Assembly (NCBI RefSeq): GCF_000379085.1
Contig: NZ_KB905378.1
Span: forward strand, 1,163,864 to 1,227,863
Length of the DNA stretch: 64,000 bases
Origin: Halomicrobium katesii DSM 19301
GTDB lineage: Archaea > Halobacteriota > Halobacteria > Halobacteriales > Haloarculaceae
Direction: 5' to 3'
Shown here: positions 51,847 to 61,432 of the stretch, piece after piece
Numbering within the stretch: the stretch's first letter is position 1
How the letters are laid out: each line of letters opens with the position of its first letter
Translations under genes and position numbers: made by a program
The notes under the pieces: generated by a model
The model's input: the letters and a program-made list of their open reading frames with translations, nothing else
Database searches by the model: none
Told to the model about the DNA's origin: nothing

Positions 51847-54621
51847 TTACGCGTTCGCGACCTGCCGGAGGATCTCCGGGGCCGCTTCGAGCGCGTCGTC
51901 GAGCCTGTCGGCGTCGGGACCGCCACCCTGTGCGAAGTCCGGCGGACCGCCGCCGCCGCCGCCGACGCGGCCGGCGAGTTCGCCGACGACCTCGCCGGCG
52001 TTGACCGCGACGCCGTCGGGGACGGCGACGACGAACTGCGCACCGCTGGCACCGGAGCCCAGCACGGCGATCGAGCCCTGTTCGACGACGGCGTTGGCCT
52101 GGGCCCGGAGTTCGTCCATGTCGGCGTCGATGCGCTGGACGACGGCGGTCGTGTCTGCGACCTCGATCTCTTCGCTGTCCCCGCCGCCGCTGGCGCGGGC
52201 CTCGGCGAGCTGTTCCTTGAGGTCCTCGATCTCCTTGCCGCGGGCCTTCCACTCGTCGAAGAAGCGTGCGGCGGTCTCGGGCACGTCCTCGTTGGCCACG
52301 TCGAACAGTTCGGCCGTCTCGTAGAGCGCGTCCTCGATCTCGTGTGTGGCGTCGATGGCCGCGTCACCGGCGGCGAAGGTGAGCCGGATGACGCCGTCCT
52401 GGATCCGCTCGGTGTTCAACAGCTTGATCGCCCCGATGTCGCCGGTCCGGCCGACGTGGGTGCCACCGCAGGCCTGCACGTCGTCGGCGACGTGAATCAG
52501 GCGGATCTGCTCGCCGGTCGGGATCCCGCCCTGGTAGAGGTCGAATCCGTGTGCCTTCTCGGCCTCGTGGCGATCTGGCCACTCCTGGGTGACGGCGGCG
52601 TTGTCCCTCACGATCTCGTTGGCGCGGTGCTCGATCTCCTTGACCTGTTCGCGACTGATCGACTCGTAGTGGCGGATGTCGATCCGCGAGGAGTCGGTCC
52701 CCTTCTGTGCGCCGGCCTGACGGACGTGCTCGCCCAGTACCTGCCGGGCGCTGTGGATGACGACGTGTGTCGCGGTGTGGTGGCGCATCAGCCGACGGCG
52801 ACGGGTGGCGTCGACCTGCCCGCGGACGAACTCTCCGGTGCCCGGATCGGCGTCACAGGTGTGGACGATGACGCCGCCGTGGACCTGTACGTCGGTCACC
52901 TCGCCGGTGACGTCGTCGGTCGAGATGGTCCCGTGGTCCGGGGGCTGGCCCCCGCCTTCGGGGTAGAACATCGTCTGGTCGAGCACCACGTCGTAGTCGC
53001 CGTCCTCGCGGTCGAACACTTCGAGGACGACCGCCTCGAACTCCATGCGCTGTTGGTCCTCGTAGTAGAGCCGGTCGGTCTCTGGGAGTTCGTCGAGCCG
53101 TTTCTCGTGTGGGACCGTCGCCTCAACTTCTACGGCCTGGCCGCCGCCGTGGCGGTCAGCGACGAGTCCGTAGAAGTTGTCGGGCACGTCCACGTCGACG
53201 CCGCGCTCGGCGGCGATCTCCGCGACCATGTCCGGCTGGATGCCGTGGGAGTCGTACAGCTCGATCAGCTCGGTCACCGGGATCGGTTCGCCTCGCTCGG
53301 CGTAGTCGTCGGCCAGCTGGCGGACCTTCCGTCCGCCACGGTCCAGCGTCTCGCGGTACTTCTCGACCTCGGTCCGGACGATGTCGCGGACGGTGTCGCG
53401 GTTGTCGTAGCCCAGCCGGTCGGCCTGCATGTCGACGAGTTCGTCCAGGGGCGCGTCGACGCCGACCGTGTCGACGAGGCGCTTGGTGCGACGCAGCACC
53501 ATCCGCGCGAGATAGCCCGTGCCGACGTTCGAGGGGACGATGCCGTCGCCGAGCATGTACGCGAGCGTCCGGGAGTGGTCGGCGATGGCGTAGATGTCTT
53601 CGAGGGGCTCCATCAGCTCGACGAGCCGCGCCGTCTCGACGCCCAGCTGCTCGGCCATGGTGTCGCGGGCCGCCTCGACGTCCTCGGCCTCGTCGATGTC
53701 CATGTGGCCGGCCAGCTTGGCCGCCCGAAAGACGATCTCGTCTTCCTCGTCGGTGTAGTCGAGCCCGGCGTTGTCCCGCAGGAACTCGATCATCTCGGGG
53801 TAGATCGCCTCGTAGACCGTCGGGGTCCCCTGGCTCATCCAGGTCCAGCGTTCGATCCCGTACCCCGTGTCGACGACCCGGCGGTCCATCTCCGAGTAGC
53901 TGTTGCCGTCTTTCATCTCGTAGTCGCCGTCGGGGTCCTGCTCGAACTGCATGAACACGAGCGTCGCGAGCTCCAGGCCCTGGTAGATCACCTCGAAGCA
54001 CGGCCCGGCGTTGCCGCCGCCCACCCACACGTCCTCGATGAGGGTCAGCTCGCTGCTGTCGACGCCGAGCTCCTCGAACAGCTCGACGCAGTACCGGACG
54101 GTCTCTTCCTTCCAGTACACCTCGCCCTCGTAGGCGTAGCCCGCCCCCTCGTCGGCGTTGAACGCGTGGTGGCCGCCCATCTCGAAGGCCATCGTGTGAC
54201 GCCCGGTCTTGCCGACGTTGTCGATGTCCTGCATCCGGATGCAGGGCTGGGAGACCACGAGCGGGTTCGACGGCGGCGGCGACTGGCCCGTCGTGACGTG
54301 GGGCTGGAAGTCGTAGATCGACGCCTGCGTCAACAGTACGTCGTCGCGCCAGCGGTTGGCGGCGACGGGATAGGGGTCGACCCGCCCGTGGTCGCGCTCT
54401 TCGAAGAAGGAGAGAAACGTCTCGCGCATCTCTTCGAGCGAGAGCGTCTCTTCGAAGCCGGGATCGTCGATGAAGCCGTACTCGGCACAGGGCGGCTCAC
54501 CGCAGGTCTCGCGGGAGGCGTCGCGCGTCCAGAAGTGATCGCCACACGTCTCACACGTCAGCCGCTCGAACCCCTCCTCCTCGAAGTAGTCGAGTCGATA
54601 TTCGTCGGCGAGGTCGCTCAT
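51847..54621 (-). CDS. alaS: Alanyl-tRNA synthetase
   Basis: 924 residues from ATG 54619-54621 ([20 protein letters not shown]), the archaeal type with an N-terminal Cys-rich segment (CETCGDHF...CGEPPC). Class II catalytic part: [34 protein letters not shown] and [10 protein letters not shown]. Editing domain: [14 protein letters not shown] and [16 protein letters not shown] (zinc/editing His-Cys motifs). C-terminal coiled coil and DHHA1-type Gly-rich region ([18 protein letters not shown]). An upstream in-frame Met would add 16 non-conserved residues. Confidence 0.97.
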   Translation of the reverse strand: MSDLADEYRLDYFEEEGFERLTCETCGDHFWTRDASRETCGEPPCAEYGFIDDPGFEETLSLEEMRETFLSFFEERDHGRVDPYPVAANRWRDDVLLTQASIYDFQPHVTTGQSPPPSNPLVVSQPCIRMQDIDNVGKTGRHTMAFEMGGHHAFNADEGAGYAYEGEVYWKEETVRYCVELFEELGVDSSELTLIEDVWVGGGNAGPCFEVIYQGLELATLVFMQFEQDPDGDYEMKDGNSYSEMDRRVVDTGYGIERWTWMSQGTPTVYEAIYPEMIEFLRDNAGLDYTDEEDEIVFRAAKLAGHMDIDEAEDVEAARDTMAEQLGVETARLVELMEPLEDIYAIADHSRTLAYMLGDGIVPSNVGTGYLARMVLRRTKRLVDTVGVDAPLDELVDMQADRLGYDNRDTVRDIVRTEVEKYRETLDRGGRKVRQLADDYAERGEPIPVTELIELYDSHGIQPDMVAEIAAERGVDVDVPDNFYGLVADRHGGGQAVEVEATVPHEKRLDELPETDRLYYEDQQRMEFEAVVLEVFDREDGDYDVVLDQTMFYPEGGGQPPDHGTISTDDVTGEVTDVQVHGGVIVHTCDADPGTGEFVRGQVDATRRRRLMRHHTATHVVIHSARQVLGEHVRQAGAQKGTDSSRIDIRHYESISREQVKEIEHRANEIVRDNAAVTQEWPDRHEAEKAHGFDLYQGGIPTGEQIRLIHVADDVQACGGTHVGRTGDIGAIKLLNTERIQDGVIRLTFAAGDAAIDATHEIEDALYETAELFDVANEDVPETAARFFDEWKARGKEIEDLKEQLAEARASGGGDSEEIEVADTTAVVQRIDADMDELRAQANAVVEQGSIAVLGSGASGAQFVVAVPDGVAVNAGEVVGELAGRVGGGGGGPPDFAQGGGPDADRLDDALEAAPEILRQVANA

Positions 54622-54788
54622 TGGGATACTGTTGGCCCAGCAGCGGGTAAAACAGTTCCGAAGGCTCAATCCGTGACAGCCGGCGTGACGCGCCGTCTAC
54701 CGCCGCCGGTCTTAAGCGTTGCCCGGTCGTGTCAGACGCGCCACGACCACCACACGAGTTTTATTTCCCCCTTCGATTCTCCGGCCGC

Positions 54789-55262
54789 ATGTCAACAGAA
54801 AACGTCGACGCGCAGCGAACCGCGATCGGGACCGCCGACTGGAAGGCCGGCGTCCTCGGTGGCATCGCTGGCGCGCTCGCGATGGGTGTACTGGTGCTGG
54901 TGATGAACGACGCGACGCTCGCCGTCGCGATTCCGTCGCTGTACGGCCTCGCGCCGCCGCCCAACCCCGGCCTCGGGATGGCCGTCCACGTCTCTCACGG
55001 GGCCGTGCTGGGCGTCGGCTTCGCCGCGCTCGCACAGGCGCTCGACGTGCGAGAGACGAACCGTCTCGCTGGACTCGGCCTCGGCTGGGGCGTGCTCACA
55101 TGGATCGGGCTGGCCGCGCTGGTGATGCCGGTCTGGCTGAGCGTCGTCGGGTCGCCGGCCTCGCCGCCGTTCCCGAACTTCGCGCCGCCGTCGCTGCTGT
55201 GGCACGCCGTCTACGGGCTGGTGCTTGGCGTCGTCGCGGCCGCGCTGCGAACCCGGCTCTGA
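54789..55262 (+). CDS. Small membrane protein (DUF6789-like)
   Basis: 157 residues. Four hydrophobic segments (AGVLGGIAGALAMGVLVLV, AVHVSHGAVLGVGFAALA, LGLGWGVLTWIGLAALVMP, LLWHAVYGLVLGVVAAAL) with a conserved-looking HVSHGAVLG and LWHAVYGLVLG, as in DUF6789 proteins (name from memory). T-rich TTTTATTT about 25 bp upstream is the TATA-like box. Stop codon is directly followed by a palindromic element. Confidence 0.7.
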   Translation: MSTENVDAQRTAIGTADWKAGVLGGIAGALAMGVLVLVMNDATLAVAIPSLYGLAPPPNPGLGMAVHVSHGAVLGVGFAALAQALDVRETNRLAGLGLGWGVLTWIGLAALVMPVWLSVVGSPASPPFPNFAPPSLLWHAVYGLVLGVVAAALRTRL

Positions 55263-55348
55263 TCATACGGAAAGTTGTAGGTCTTTACCAGATCGACCGC
55301 ACGCCGTCGTGCGGTCGACTGGGTAAACGCCTACAACCGTCCGTATCA
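55263..55348. repeat. 86-bp palindromic element between converging genes (copy 3)
   Basis: Begins TCATACGGAAAGTTGTAGG and ends CCTACAACCGTCCGTATCA; central hairpin GACCGCACGCCGTCGTGCGGTC. The upstream gene's TGA ends at 55262 and the rfcS stop (55346-55348) is its last three bases, so the element fills the whole gap between two stops. Identical over 86 bp to 61327-61412. Confidence 0.95.
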
Positions 55349-58300
55349 GTCGTCCAGGCTCAGCGAGGCCAGCATCGCTTCGAGCTGGATCCGCTCGTTG
55401 GCCCCCTCGGTGATCCGGTAGTCCGTCTCGCCGACCCGGTCGAGGATGCGCACGGCCTGCTCGTCCGGCACGTCGAACTCCCAGATCGAGCGGTGGAGCT
55501 GGTCGATGATGTCGCCACCGGCGATCCCCTCGTCGGTGATGAGGTCGTCGAGCTGGGAGCGTGCGGCCGTGAAATCGCCGTCGATGGCGTCCTGCACCAT
55601 CCCCTGGATGACCTCCGGCCGGGCCGTCGAGGTGATCGCGAAGACCGCTTCCTCGTCGACAACGTCGCCGGAGACCGACGCCGCCTGCAGGCCGTTGATC
55701 GCCTTGCGCATGTCGCCCCCGGCGGCGTAGACCAGGGCGTCGACGCCGTCGTCGGTGAGTTCGATCCCCTCCTCGTCGGCGATGTGGCGGATCTCCGCCT
55801 CGACGGCGGCCTCGCCCAGCGGCGAGAAGCGGAAGACGGCACACCGCGACTGGATCGGGTCGATAATCTGGCTGGAGTAATTGCAGGACATGACGAAGCG
55901 GACGTTGTTCGAGAACTGCTCCATCGTCCGGCGGAGTGCTGACTGGGCGTCGCTGGTAAGCGCGTCGGCCTCATCAAGGAATATTATTCTGTAGTCGACA
56001 CCGCCGAAAGAAGTCCGTGCGAAGCTCTTGATCCGGTCTCGGACCACGTCGATGCCGCGCTCGTCGGAGGCGTTCAGTTCGAGGAAGTGCTCCTGCCAGT
56101 CGTCGCCGTACAGTTCCCGGGCGATGGCAGTCGCCGAGGTCGTGTTGTGCATCACAGTTGGAACCTGCCCAGCAACGTAGTTTCGATGGTCCGGAACCGT
56201 CAAATCGTACACATCGAGATTGTCCGATATCGGCTCTACAGTAGTCACTTCGTCGAAGTAGAGGTCAGCCTCGACCAGCGAGTCGAGTGTCGACAGACGT
56301 TCGAGTGTCGACATCGAGAGCATCTCGTCGGTGATCGTCTTGACGCGATCAGCAACCGTCGCAAACCGGGGCATCGAACTGACTTCCCAGTCGTCGTTCG
56401 TCAGTAGATTGGCGACATCAGTACCCAGCATCGACGTATTCTCCGCAACCCGATTGTACGATATATCGAGGCGTTCGATAGCGCTGTGCAATCTCTCCTG
56501 AACCAGACGGACATCCGGGAAGTCAACTCCCGATGCCTGTTCGAGGAGCCCCATCGTTCGGGTTGCATACGGGGTTCGTTCACCCACGGCATACTCTTCG
56601 ATCCGACCTTTATTGATGCCAGTCACACCAGCAGCCGCTTCGAGGGTCTTGCCGTCTGCGAGCGCTGTTCTCTGTTCGCTCCACTGGATTGGTAACTGTG
56701 AGAGCGAACGGATTTTCGGCTCGATCTGGGTCAGTTCAGTGCGGACTGTCTGTGCCGTCTCCAGTTTCGAGGACGCTGCTTCGACTACTGACTCCACCGC
56801 GTCTGTGTAGGCGAGGCGCCCGGGGGACGTGGAATCGAGCGACGCAGGAACGGCCGAGGATTTGGTCAGTGCGAGACGCTCACAGAGGTCGTCGACAGCG
56901 TTCTGCACGGGTACCGTGTCGTGGTTGGGGTTCGCGGTTTTTTCAACGTGCGTTGCCAGCGCTTCTCGCTTGTGGTCGACCGAGAATCCGATCGAGTTCT
57001 GGAAACGCTGGATTGCAGGTGCCCCCGAAATGGAGAGTGTGTGATATGTCTGCTCGTCTCCCGTCCCGTTGCTCGCAGCTTTTCGTTCCGTCTTCCGTCG
57101 ACTGGGAATCCCGACACCCGCGAGGAGGTACGACAGCAGCGAAACGAGCCGTCCGTCCTTTTGAGACAGTTCGATGAAGCCGTTCTTCGAAACGTGGGCT
57201 TCCGCGTCGAAGAAGGCACGAAGGAACGCCGAACGAGAGTGTGCATCAGCACTGACAAGCAGTGAACCGACAGCACCGGGATCGCCACCCGTTGCCGCCT
57301 CGAAGGTAGTCGAACAGCAGTTGAGGAATCTCGTGAGCGAGCGAGTGTTACACTTGACGAACGGAACGTCGTGCTGGATGCCGCGATCCGGATCGAGATC
57401 GAACAGCGTTCGTGCCGACTGCTCGAACCGGTCGAGAAGGTCCTCGTCGGTATTGTAAAACTTGATTCGACCGTTTTCGATCCGCGCCTCGCTGATCGCG
57501 AGACCGAGGAAGGATGCCAGTTCGGGGGTACATTCCCAGACTGGCTCGATCGGTGGCGATCGACTACCGTTCTCCGGAGAGACGTTCTGTATCGCCTCGA
57601 TCGCTGTTCGAAGGCGGTCTCCAGAGATACCACAGTCTCTGAGATACGACAACGAACAGACGGTGCCGACATCGTCAAACGACTCGTCTGAAAGATCACG
57701 CGCGACCTGTGCGACGTATTTTGTCGTCGTATCGGCAGAAGCCGCTATTTCCTCGTTCGATCGCCCGTTCCTGAGTCCACAAACGATCTCTTTTTTCGTC
57801 CCGACAAACCCTTCTTCCAGCGGAATATCGTGCTCGTGAGCGAAAGCTTCCGAAACGTGTACGTGTGTTTTTTCGCCATCAAGCTCATCGATCCAGTCGA
57901 TCGCGAGATCCGATTCCGGGAACGGGACATCGAGTGGTCGAACGATTCGATCACCGGATTCGAGATCGTCCGCACAACGCCACTCCAATCCGTCGTGTGT
58001 CAGGACGAGAACCCGATGTTCAGGTGTCGCTGTGATGCTATTACCATCCCGCGTTTCGATACGTACTCCATCGGATGTTGGCTTGGAGAACACGTGTGAT
58101 GGGCGTGTGTACTCGAACTCACGGTCGTCGATCAGAGAGAGAACCTGCAGTGAGGGCGGTGCCTGTTCGAATCCATCAGCGTCGCCGACGAGGCGATTGA
58201 TCCTCGCGACTCCGTCGCTCGTCAGCACGGGAGTCTCGCCTGTGACACATTTTCCCGTTCCGGCCGGCCCCGCGAACAACATGTGGCTCAGGTCGTTGCG

Positions 58301-58420
58301 ATCGACGTAGCTCTGCAGGCGCTCGACGATCGTCTCGTGGCCCACCACGTCCGAAAGCGTCTGCGGGCGGTACTTCTCGATCCAGACTTCTTCCCGGCCC
58401 GAACGCTCGACCTCGCTCAT
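55346..58420 (-). CDS. rfcS: Replication factor C small subunit with in-frame intein
   Basis: 1024 codons. Extein parts: residues 1-57 ([20 protein letters not shown] to FAGPAGTGK) and 760-1024 ([40 protein letters not shown] with Walker [17 protein letters not shown] sensor). The joined extein is 322 residues, a normal RfcS. The insertion is exactly inside Walker A between Lys and Thr. RfcS with RfcL loads the PCNA clamp during replication. The stop lies in a palindromic element. Confidence 0.97.
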   Translation of the reverse strand: MSEVERSGREEVWIEKYRPQTLSDVVGHETIVERLQSYVDRNDLSHMLFAGPAGTGKCVTGETPVLTSDGVARINRLVGDADGFEQAPPSLQVLSLIDDREFEYTRPSHVFSKPTSDGVRIETRDGNSITATPEHRVLVLTHDGLEWRCADDLESGDRIVRPLDVPFPESDLAIDWIDELDGEKTHVHVSEAFAHEHDIPLEEGFVGTKKEIVCGLRNGRSNEEIAASADTTTKYVAQVARDLSDESFDDVGTVCSLSYLRDCGISGDRLRTAIEAIQNVSPENGSRSPPIEPVWECTPELASFLGLAISEARIENGRIKFYNTDEDLLDRFEQSARTLFDLDPDRGIQHDVPFVKCNTRSLTRFLNCCSTTFEAATGGDPGAVGSLLVSADAHSRSAFLRAFFDAEAHVSKNGFIELSQKDGRLVSLLSYLLAGVGIPSRRKTERKAASNGTGDEQTYHTLSISGAPAIQRFQNSIGFSVDHKREALATHVEKTANPNHDTVPVQNAVDDLCERLALTKSSAVPASLDSTSPGRLAYTDAVESVVEAASSKLETAQTVRTELTQIEPKIRSLSQLPIQWSEQRTALADGKTLEAAAGVTGINKGRIEEYAVGERTPYATRTMGLLEQASGVDFPDVRLVQERLHSAIERLDISYNRVAENTSMLGTDVANLLTNDDWEVSSMPRFATVADRVKTITDEMLSMSTLERLSTLDSLVEADLYFDEVTTVEPISDNLDVYDLTVPDHRNYVAGQVPTVMHNTTSATAIARELYGDDWQEHFLELNASDERGIDVVRDRIKSFARTSFGGVDYRIIFLDEADALTSDAQSALRRTMEQFSNNVRFVMSCNYSSQIIDPIQSRCAVFRFSPLGEAAVEAEIRHIADEEGIELTDDGVDALVYAAGGDMRKAINGLQAASVSGDVVDEEAVFAITSTARPEVIQGMVQDAIDGDFTAARSQLDDLITDEGIAGGDIIDQLHRSIWEFDVPDEQAVRILDRVGETDYRITEGANERIQLEAMLASLSLDD
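56144..58249 (-). other. Intein in the RfcS Walker A motif (about 702 residues, with homing endonuclease)
   Basis: Starts at Cys58 ([13 protein letters not shown], block A) with TPEHRVLVL (block B, TxxH). Endonuclease-type blocks [14 protein letters not shown] and [12 protein letters not shown] are degenerate LAGLIDADG motifs. It ends [16 protein letters not shown]...VMHN (blocks F/G), followed by Thr as +1 residue. Base composition is clearly less GC-rich than the exteins, a sign of foreign origin. Splicing is required for a functional clamp loader. Confidence 0.93.
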
Positions 58421-58445
58421 GGGAGAGGGGAGGGCGGGGCCGGCC

Positions 58446-59216
58446 TTAACTGGTTTGAAACTGCGAGGTCGCTGGCGACGCCGTGTTGACGCCGACGGTC
58501 AGCAGCGTGCCGTACTCGCGGTACCGCTCGACCATCGCCTCGCGCGTCTCCCAGTCCTCGGTCGGGAACTCGCTCTCGGCGGGGATCTCCGTCTCCGTGT
58601 CGGGGATCCGGTCCTGGCTCGCGACGGCGAAGCCGGCCTCGCGGAACGCCTCGCGGTACTGGGCCTCGCTCCACAGCAACATCGGCACGCCGACCAGCTC
58701 CTCCCACTCGTGGGAGTGGACGTGCTCCTCCCAGCGATTCACGGCGCAGTAGAAGGTGCCGCCGGGGCGCAGGACGCGGCGGAGTTCGGCGAGCACGGCG
58801 TGTGGGTCCTGTGCGTAGTAGAACGCCTCCATCGAGAAGCAGTGGTCGATGCTGTCGTCGTCGAAGGGCAGGTGCTCGAAGTCACCGACAGCGAAGCCGA
58901 CCCGCGGGTCGTCGGTGTAGGAGCTGGCGTTGTGGGCCATCTCCGGGGCGGCGTCGACGCCGTAGACGCGGCCCGCGCCCTTCGTCTCGCGCAGGGCGCG
59001 GCCGGCGTAGCCGCTGCCACAGCCCAGATCGAGGACGGTGTCGCCCTCGTCTCGCGGGTCGCTTCGCTCCTCGCTCGACTGTTCCGAGGCGCTGCGCGCC
59101 TCGCTCTCGACGGGCATTCGAGCCAGCGCGTGCTTGGCCGTGTGCCAGTGGCGTCGTTCCATGCCCTGATCCTTGCCCGAGCGGGCCCACTCGTCGAAGG
59201 CGTCGCTGACGCTCAT
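58446..59216 (-). CDS. Class I SAM-dependent methyltransferase
   Basis: 256 residues from ATG 59214-59216 ([20 protein letters not shown]). SAM motif [16 protein letters not shown], acidic loop [11 protein letters not shown], motif near [19 protein letters not shown]. Between residues ~36 and 56 is a Ser/Arg/Glu-rich insert ([20 protein letters not shown]) absent from the usual fold, an in-frame low-complexity insertion of a kind common in haloarchaea. Substrate unknown. It lies 25 bp upstream of rfcS on the same strand and may share its transcript. Confidence 0.88.
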   Translation of the reverse strand: MSVSDAFDEWARSGKDQGMERRHWHTAKHALARMPVESEARSASEQSSEERSDPRDEGDTVLDLGCGSGYAGRALRETKGAGRVYGVDAAPEMAHNASSYTDDPRVGFAVGDFEHLPFDDDSIDHCFSMEAFYYAQDPHAVLAELRRVLRPGGTFYCAVNRWEEHVHSHEWEELVGVPMLLWSEAQYREAFREAGFAVASQDRIPDTETEIPAESEFPTEDWETREAMVERYREYGTLLTVGVNTASPATSQFQTS

Positions 59217-59302
59217 AGGCGATCGAACGCGGGGACGGGACAAAACCGGTTCGGAAGATCGTGACCGAAACACTCATTTTCCGTTCTTCTGTAGGCAAAA
59301 TT

Positions 59303-59737
59303 ATGGCTGTCGAGCCCCCCGCTCTGACCCTCCTCCCGACCGACCCGCCACTGGCGCTCGTGGCCGTGCTCGGACTCGCCCCGCCCCTCTGTCTGGTGGC
59401 GTTGCTCGGCTACTGGCTCTATCGCGACGCCGAGGCCCACGGCACCCGCGCTCCGATTCTGCTGGTGCCCCTGGCCCTGTTCGCGCCGTTCGGACCGCTG
59501 CTCTATCTGTCCGCTCGGCGCGACTGGGAGCGAACTCGCACGAAGACCGAGCGAGATCGCCGCGTCGAGACGGTGCTCGTCGCCCTCTGTACGGCGTTCG
59601 TCCTCGGCGTGATACTGACGCCGCCGGACCCGGTCACACAGGCCATCGCACTGCCGGTGCTCACGCTCGTGGCGCTCCCGGTCGCCTACTTCTTCGTCTA
59701 CCGCGACGGCTGGGCGCGCGTTCGGAGCGCGCTGTAG
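59303..59737 (+). CDS. Small membrane protein (144 aa), unknown
   Basis: ATG 59303. Hydrophobic segments LALVAVLGLAPPLCLVALLGYWLY, ILLVPLALFAPFGPLLYL and VLVALCTAFVLGVIL...LPVAYFFVY make four helices. A charged loop (RRDWERTRTKTERDRRVE) lies between helices 2 and 3. No family recognised. 48 bp before the next membrane-protein gene. Confidence 0.65.
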   Translation: MAVEPPALTLLPTDPPLALVAVLGLAPPLCLVALLGYWLYRDAEAHGTRAPILLVPLALFAPFGPLLYLSARRDWERTRTKTERDRRVETVLVALCTAFVLGVILTPPDPVTQAIALPVLTLVALPVAYFFVYRDGWARVRSAL

Positions 59738-59785
59738 CCGGTGAGAAACGCCGGGGTTTTTCCTGGCTCAGGCAGGAGAGCACGT

Positions 59786-60226
59786 ATGGCACGGCCCCCG
59801 CGATATCGGATCGCCGACACCGCCCAGCAACTGGTCGGCGGGTTCCTGCTGGCCGGTCCCTTCGTCGTCACCGAGGAGGTGTGGGTGCTGGCGGCCAACA
59901 TGACCGGCTATCACGCCCTCCTCGTCGTCGCCATCGTCTTCGCGATCGGCTACGGCGCGCTGTACAAGGCCGACGACGACCGCGATCCCGACACCGAGGC
60001 GGAGGTCGCCGGAATCCCGATTCGGTTCGTCTCGCTGATGGGCGTGTCCTTTGGCTCCGTAGCGATTCTGGCAGTCGCATTCACTGCACCCCAGACGTTC
60101 CTCGTCGAGGCGGAGATCCTGGCGGAGCCGACCCAACGGACGGTGTTCTTGACCACGCTGAAGGCCGTCTCGGTGGGCGCGATCTTCAGCGTCGTCGGGG
60201 CCGCGACCGCCGACAGCGTGTTTTGA
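59786..60226 (+). CDS. DUF2391-like membrane protein (146 aa)
   Basis: ATG 59786. Three to four helices; the opening RIADTAQQLVGGFLLAGPFVVTEEVWVLAANMT with a conserved Glu-Glu-Val-Trp fits small membrane proteins of the DUF2391 type. C-terminus LTTLKAVSVGAIFSVVGAATADSV. Function unknown; a pair with the preceding membrane protein is possible. Confidence 0.65.
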   Translation: MARPPRYRIADTAQQLVGGFLLAGPFVVTEEVWVLAANMTGYHALLVVAIVFAIGYGALYKADDDRDPDTEAEVAGIPIRFVSLMGVSFGSVAILAVAFTAPQTFLVEAEILAEPTQRTVFLTTLKAVSVGAIFSVVGAATADSVF

Positions 60227-60321
60227 GCCCGCCTGACCTCTTGGCCGACCGGTGTGGTCACATCTCTCGTCGGGGGAAACGACCGATACTCTAAAGCGCG
60301 CCGGGTACGCTTTGGGACCAC

Positions 60322-60900
60322 ATGGAGTATTCCCTCGCCATCGAGAACACGCCCGAGTCGATCCCGGGCGGGACGGGCGTCCTCTTGTTGCATCCGAGCA
60401 CCGGCGAGACGGACCGACTGGACACGGACTTTCTCAGTACCGACACCGACCACCTGCTGGTCGTCTCGACGCGGACGACGGCCCGCGAGGTCGAACAGAA
60501 ACTGGAGTACTACGAGGTCGACGAGGACCGGGCGACGATCCTCGACACGCTGTCGGTCGAACGGGGCTACACGCGCCGCAAGTCCGACAACGTCCAGTAC
60601 GTCTCCGCGCCGGACGACTGGGCGGCGATCGTCTCCCAGACCGAGCAGTTCCTCGCGGACCACGAGGGCAAGCGGCGGGTGACCTTCGACTCCGTGACGG
60701 AACTGATCTACTACGCCGACGAGGACCAGGCCGTCGAGGCGCTCGGCCAGCTGCTCGACCTGCTCGCCGAGTACGACGCCGTCGGGCTGTTCCACCTCGC
60801 CCGCGGCGTCCACGACGACGAGACGGTCGACCGCTTTCGCGACATCTTCGACGGCGTCGTCGAACTCGACGAGGACGGCTCGATCACCAGCCAGTTCTGA
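60322..60900 (+). CDS. DUF7504-like RecA-fold protein without P-loop
   Basis: 192 residues. The order of strands (GVLLLHPSTGETD, HLLVVSTRTTAREVEQKLEYY, RRVTFDSVTELIYYAD, YDAVGLFHLARGVHDDETVDRFRDIFDGVVEL) follows the KaiC/RAD55-like fold, but no Walker A is present. I associate such halobacterial proteins with DUF7504 (from memory). Possibly a signalling partner of RecA-like proteins such as that at 7751. Stop is inside a palindromic element. Confidence 0.65.
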   Translation: MEYSLAIENTPESIPGGTGVLLLHPSTGETDRLDTDFLSTDTDHLLVVSTRTTAREVEQKLEYYEVDEDRATILDTLSVERGYTRRKSDNVQYVSAPDDWAAIVSQTEQFLADHEGKRRVTFDSVTELIYYADEDQAVEALGQLLDLLAEYDAVGLFHLARGVHDDETVDRFRDIFDGVVELDEDGSITSQF

Positions 60901-60983
60901 TACGAATGGTTGTAGGCGTTTACCCAGTCGACCGCACGACGGCGTGCGGTCGATCTGGTAAAGACCTACAACTTTCCGTATGA
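60898..60983. repeat. 86-bp palindromic element over a stop codon (copy 4)
   Basis: The first three bases are the TGA stop of the preceding gene. In reverse orientation it equals the elements at 55263 and 61327 except for two bases in one arm (CATTC for CGTCC). Central hairpin GACCGCACGACGGCGTGCGGTC. Confidence 0.95.
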
Positions 60984-61078
60984 GACGGCCCGGCCGTCGC
61001 CGTCCGCGCCGAACCGCGACCGGCGCTCGCATCGAGGAACGAACCATTAAGAGGCCAGATTTCCTTATCGAGAGACGT

Positions 61079-61237
61079 ATGCCGGAATGCCAGAACTGCG
61101 GTAACTTCGTGACGGCTGACTACGCACGGGTCTTCACGCCCAACGGGGTCGATGCACCGCGGGTCTGTCCGCAGTGCGAGGACAAGATTCGCGACGGCGC
61201 GGGCGTTCGGGAGGCCCGGTCGACACGCCGCGGATAG
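61079..61237 (+). CDS. Small zinc-ribbon protein (DUF7563-like, 52 aa)
   Basis: MPECQNCGNFVTADYARVF, then APRVCPQCEDKIRDG: two CxxC pairs spaced as in a small zinc ribbon (residues 4-7 and 30-33), with an Arg-rich end (REARSTRRG). Such tiny ribbons are common in haloarchaea (DUF7563 label from memory) and often bind nucleic acid. Sits between two palindromic elements. Confidence 0.75.
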   Translation: MPECQNCGNFVTADYARVFTPNGVDAPRVCPQCEDKIRDGAGVREARSTRRG

Positions 61238-61326
61238 TTTCCTCCGCCGCGCGGTGTCACAGACGCGCGAACGCTGGGTTTCTCTCGTCGCACGTCGTGC
61301 GACAGTCGAGTGCGCGTAGCGACCGC

Positions 61327-61412
61327 TCATACGGAAAGTTGTAGGTCTTTACCAGATCGACCGCACGCCGTCGTGCGGTCGACTGGGTAAACGCCTACAA
61401 CCGTCCGTATCA
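61327..61412. repeat. 86-bp palindromic element (copy 5)
   Basis: Identical in all 86 bases to 55263-55348, 6 kb away. Its right end lies 20 bp from the stop codon of the phosphohexomutase gene (61433-61435) and its left end about 90 bp from the zinc-ribbon gene's stop, so it is again in a gap between converging genes but not on a stop codon. Confidence 0.95.
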
Positions 61413-61432
61413 ATCGGGGAGTCTCGCCGCTC

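Noticed and set aside
50098-54903. 1601-codon open frame on the plus strand, opposite alaS
   Set aside because: Antisense shadow. GC-rich codon bias of alaS leaves the complementary frame free of stops; its translation shows no domain, while alaS on the minus strand is certain.
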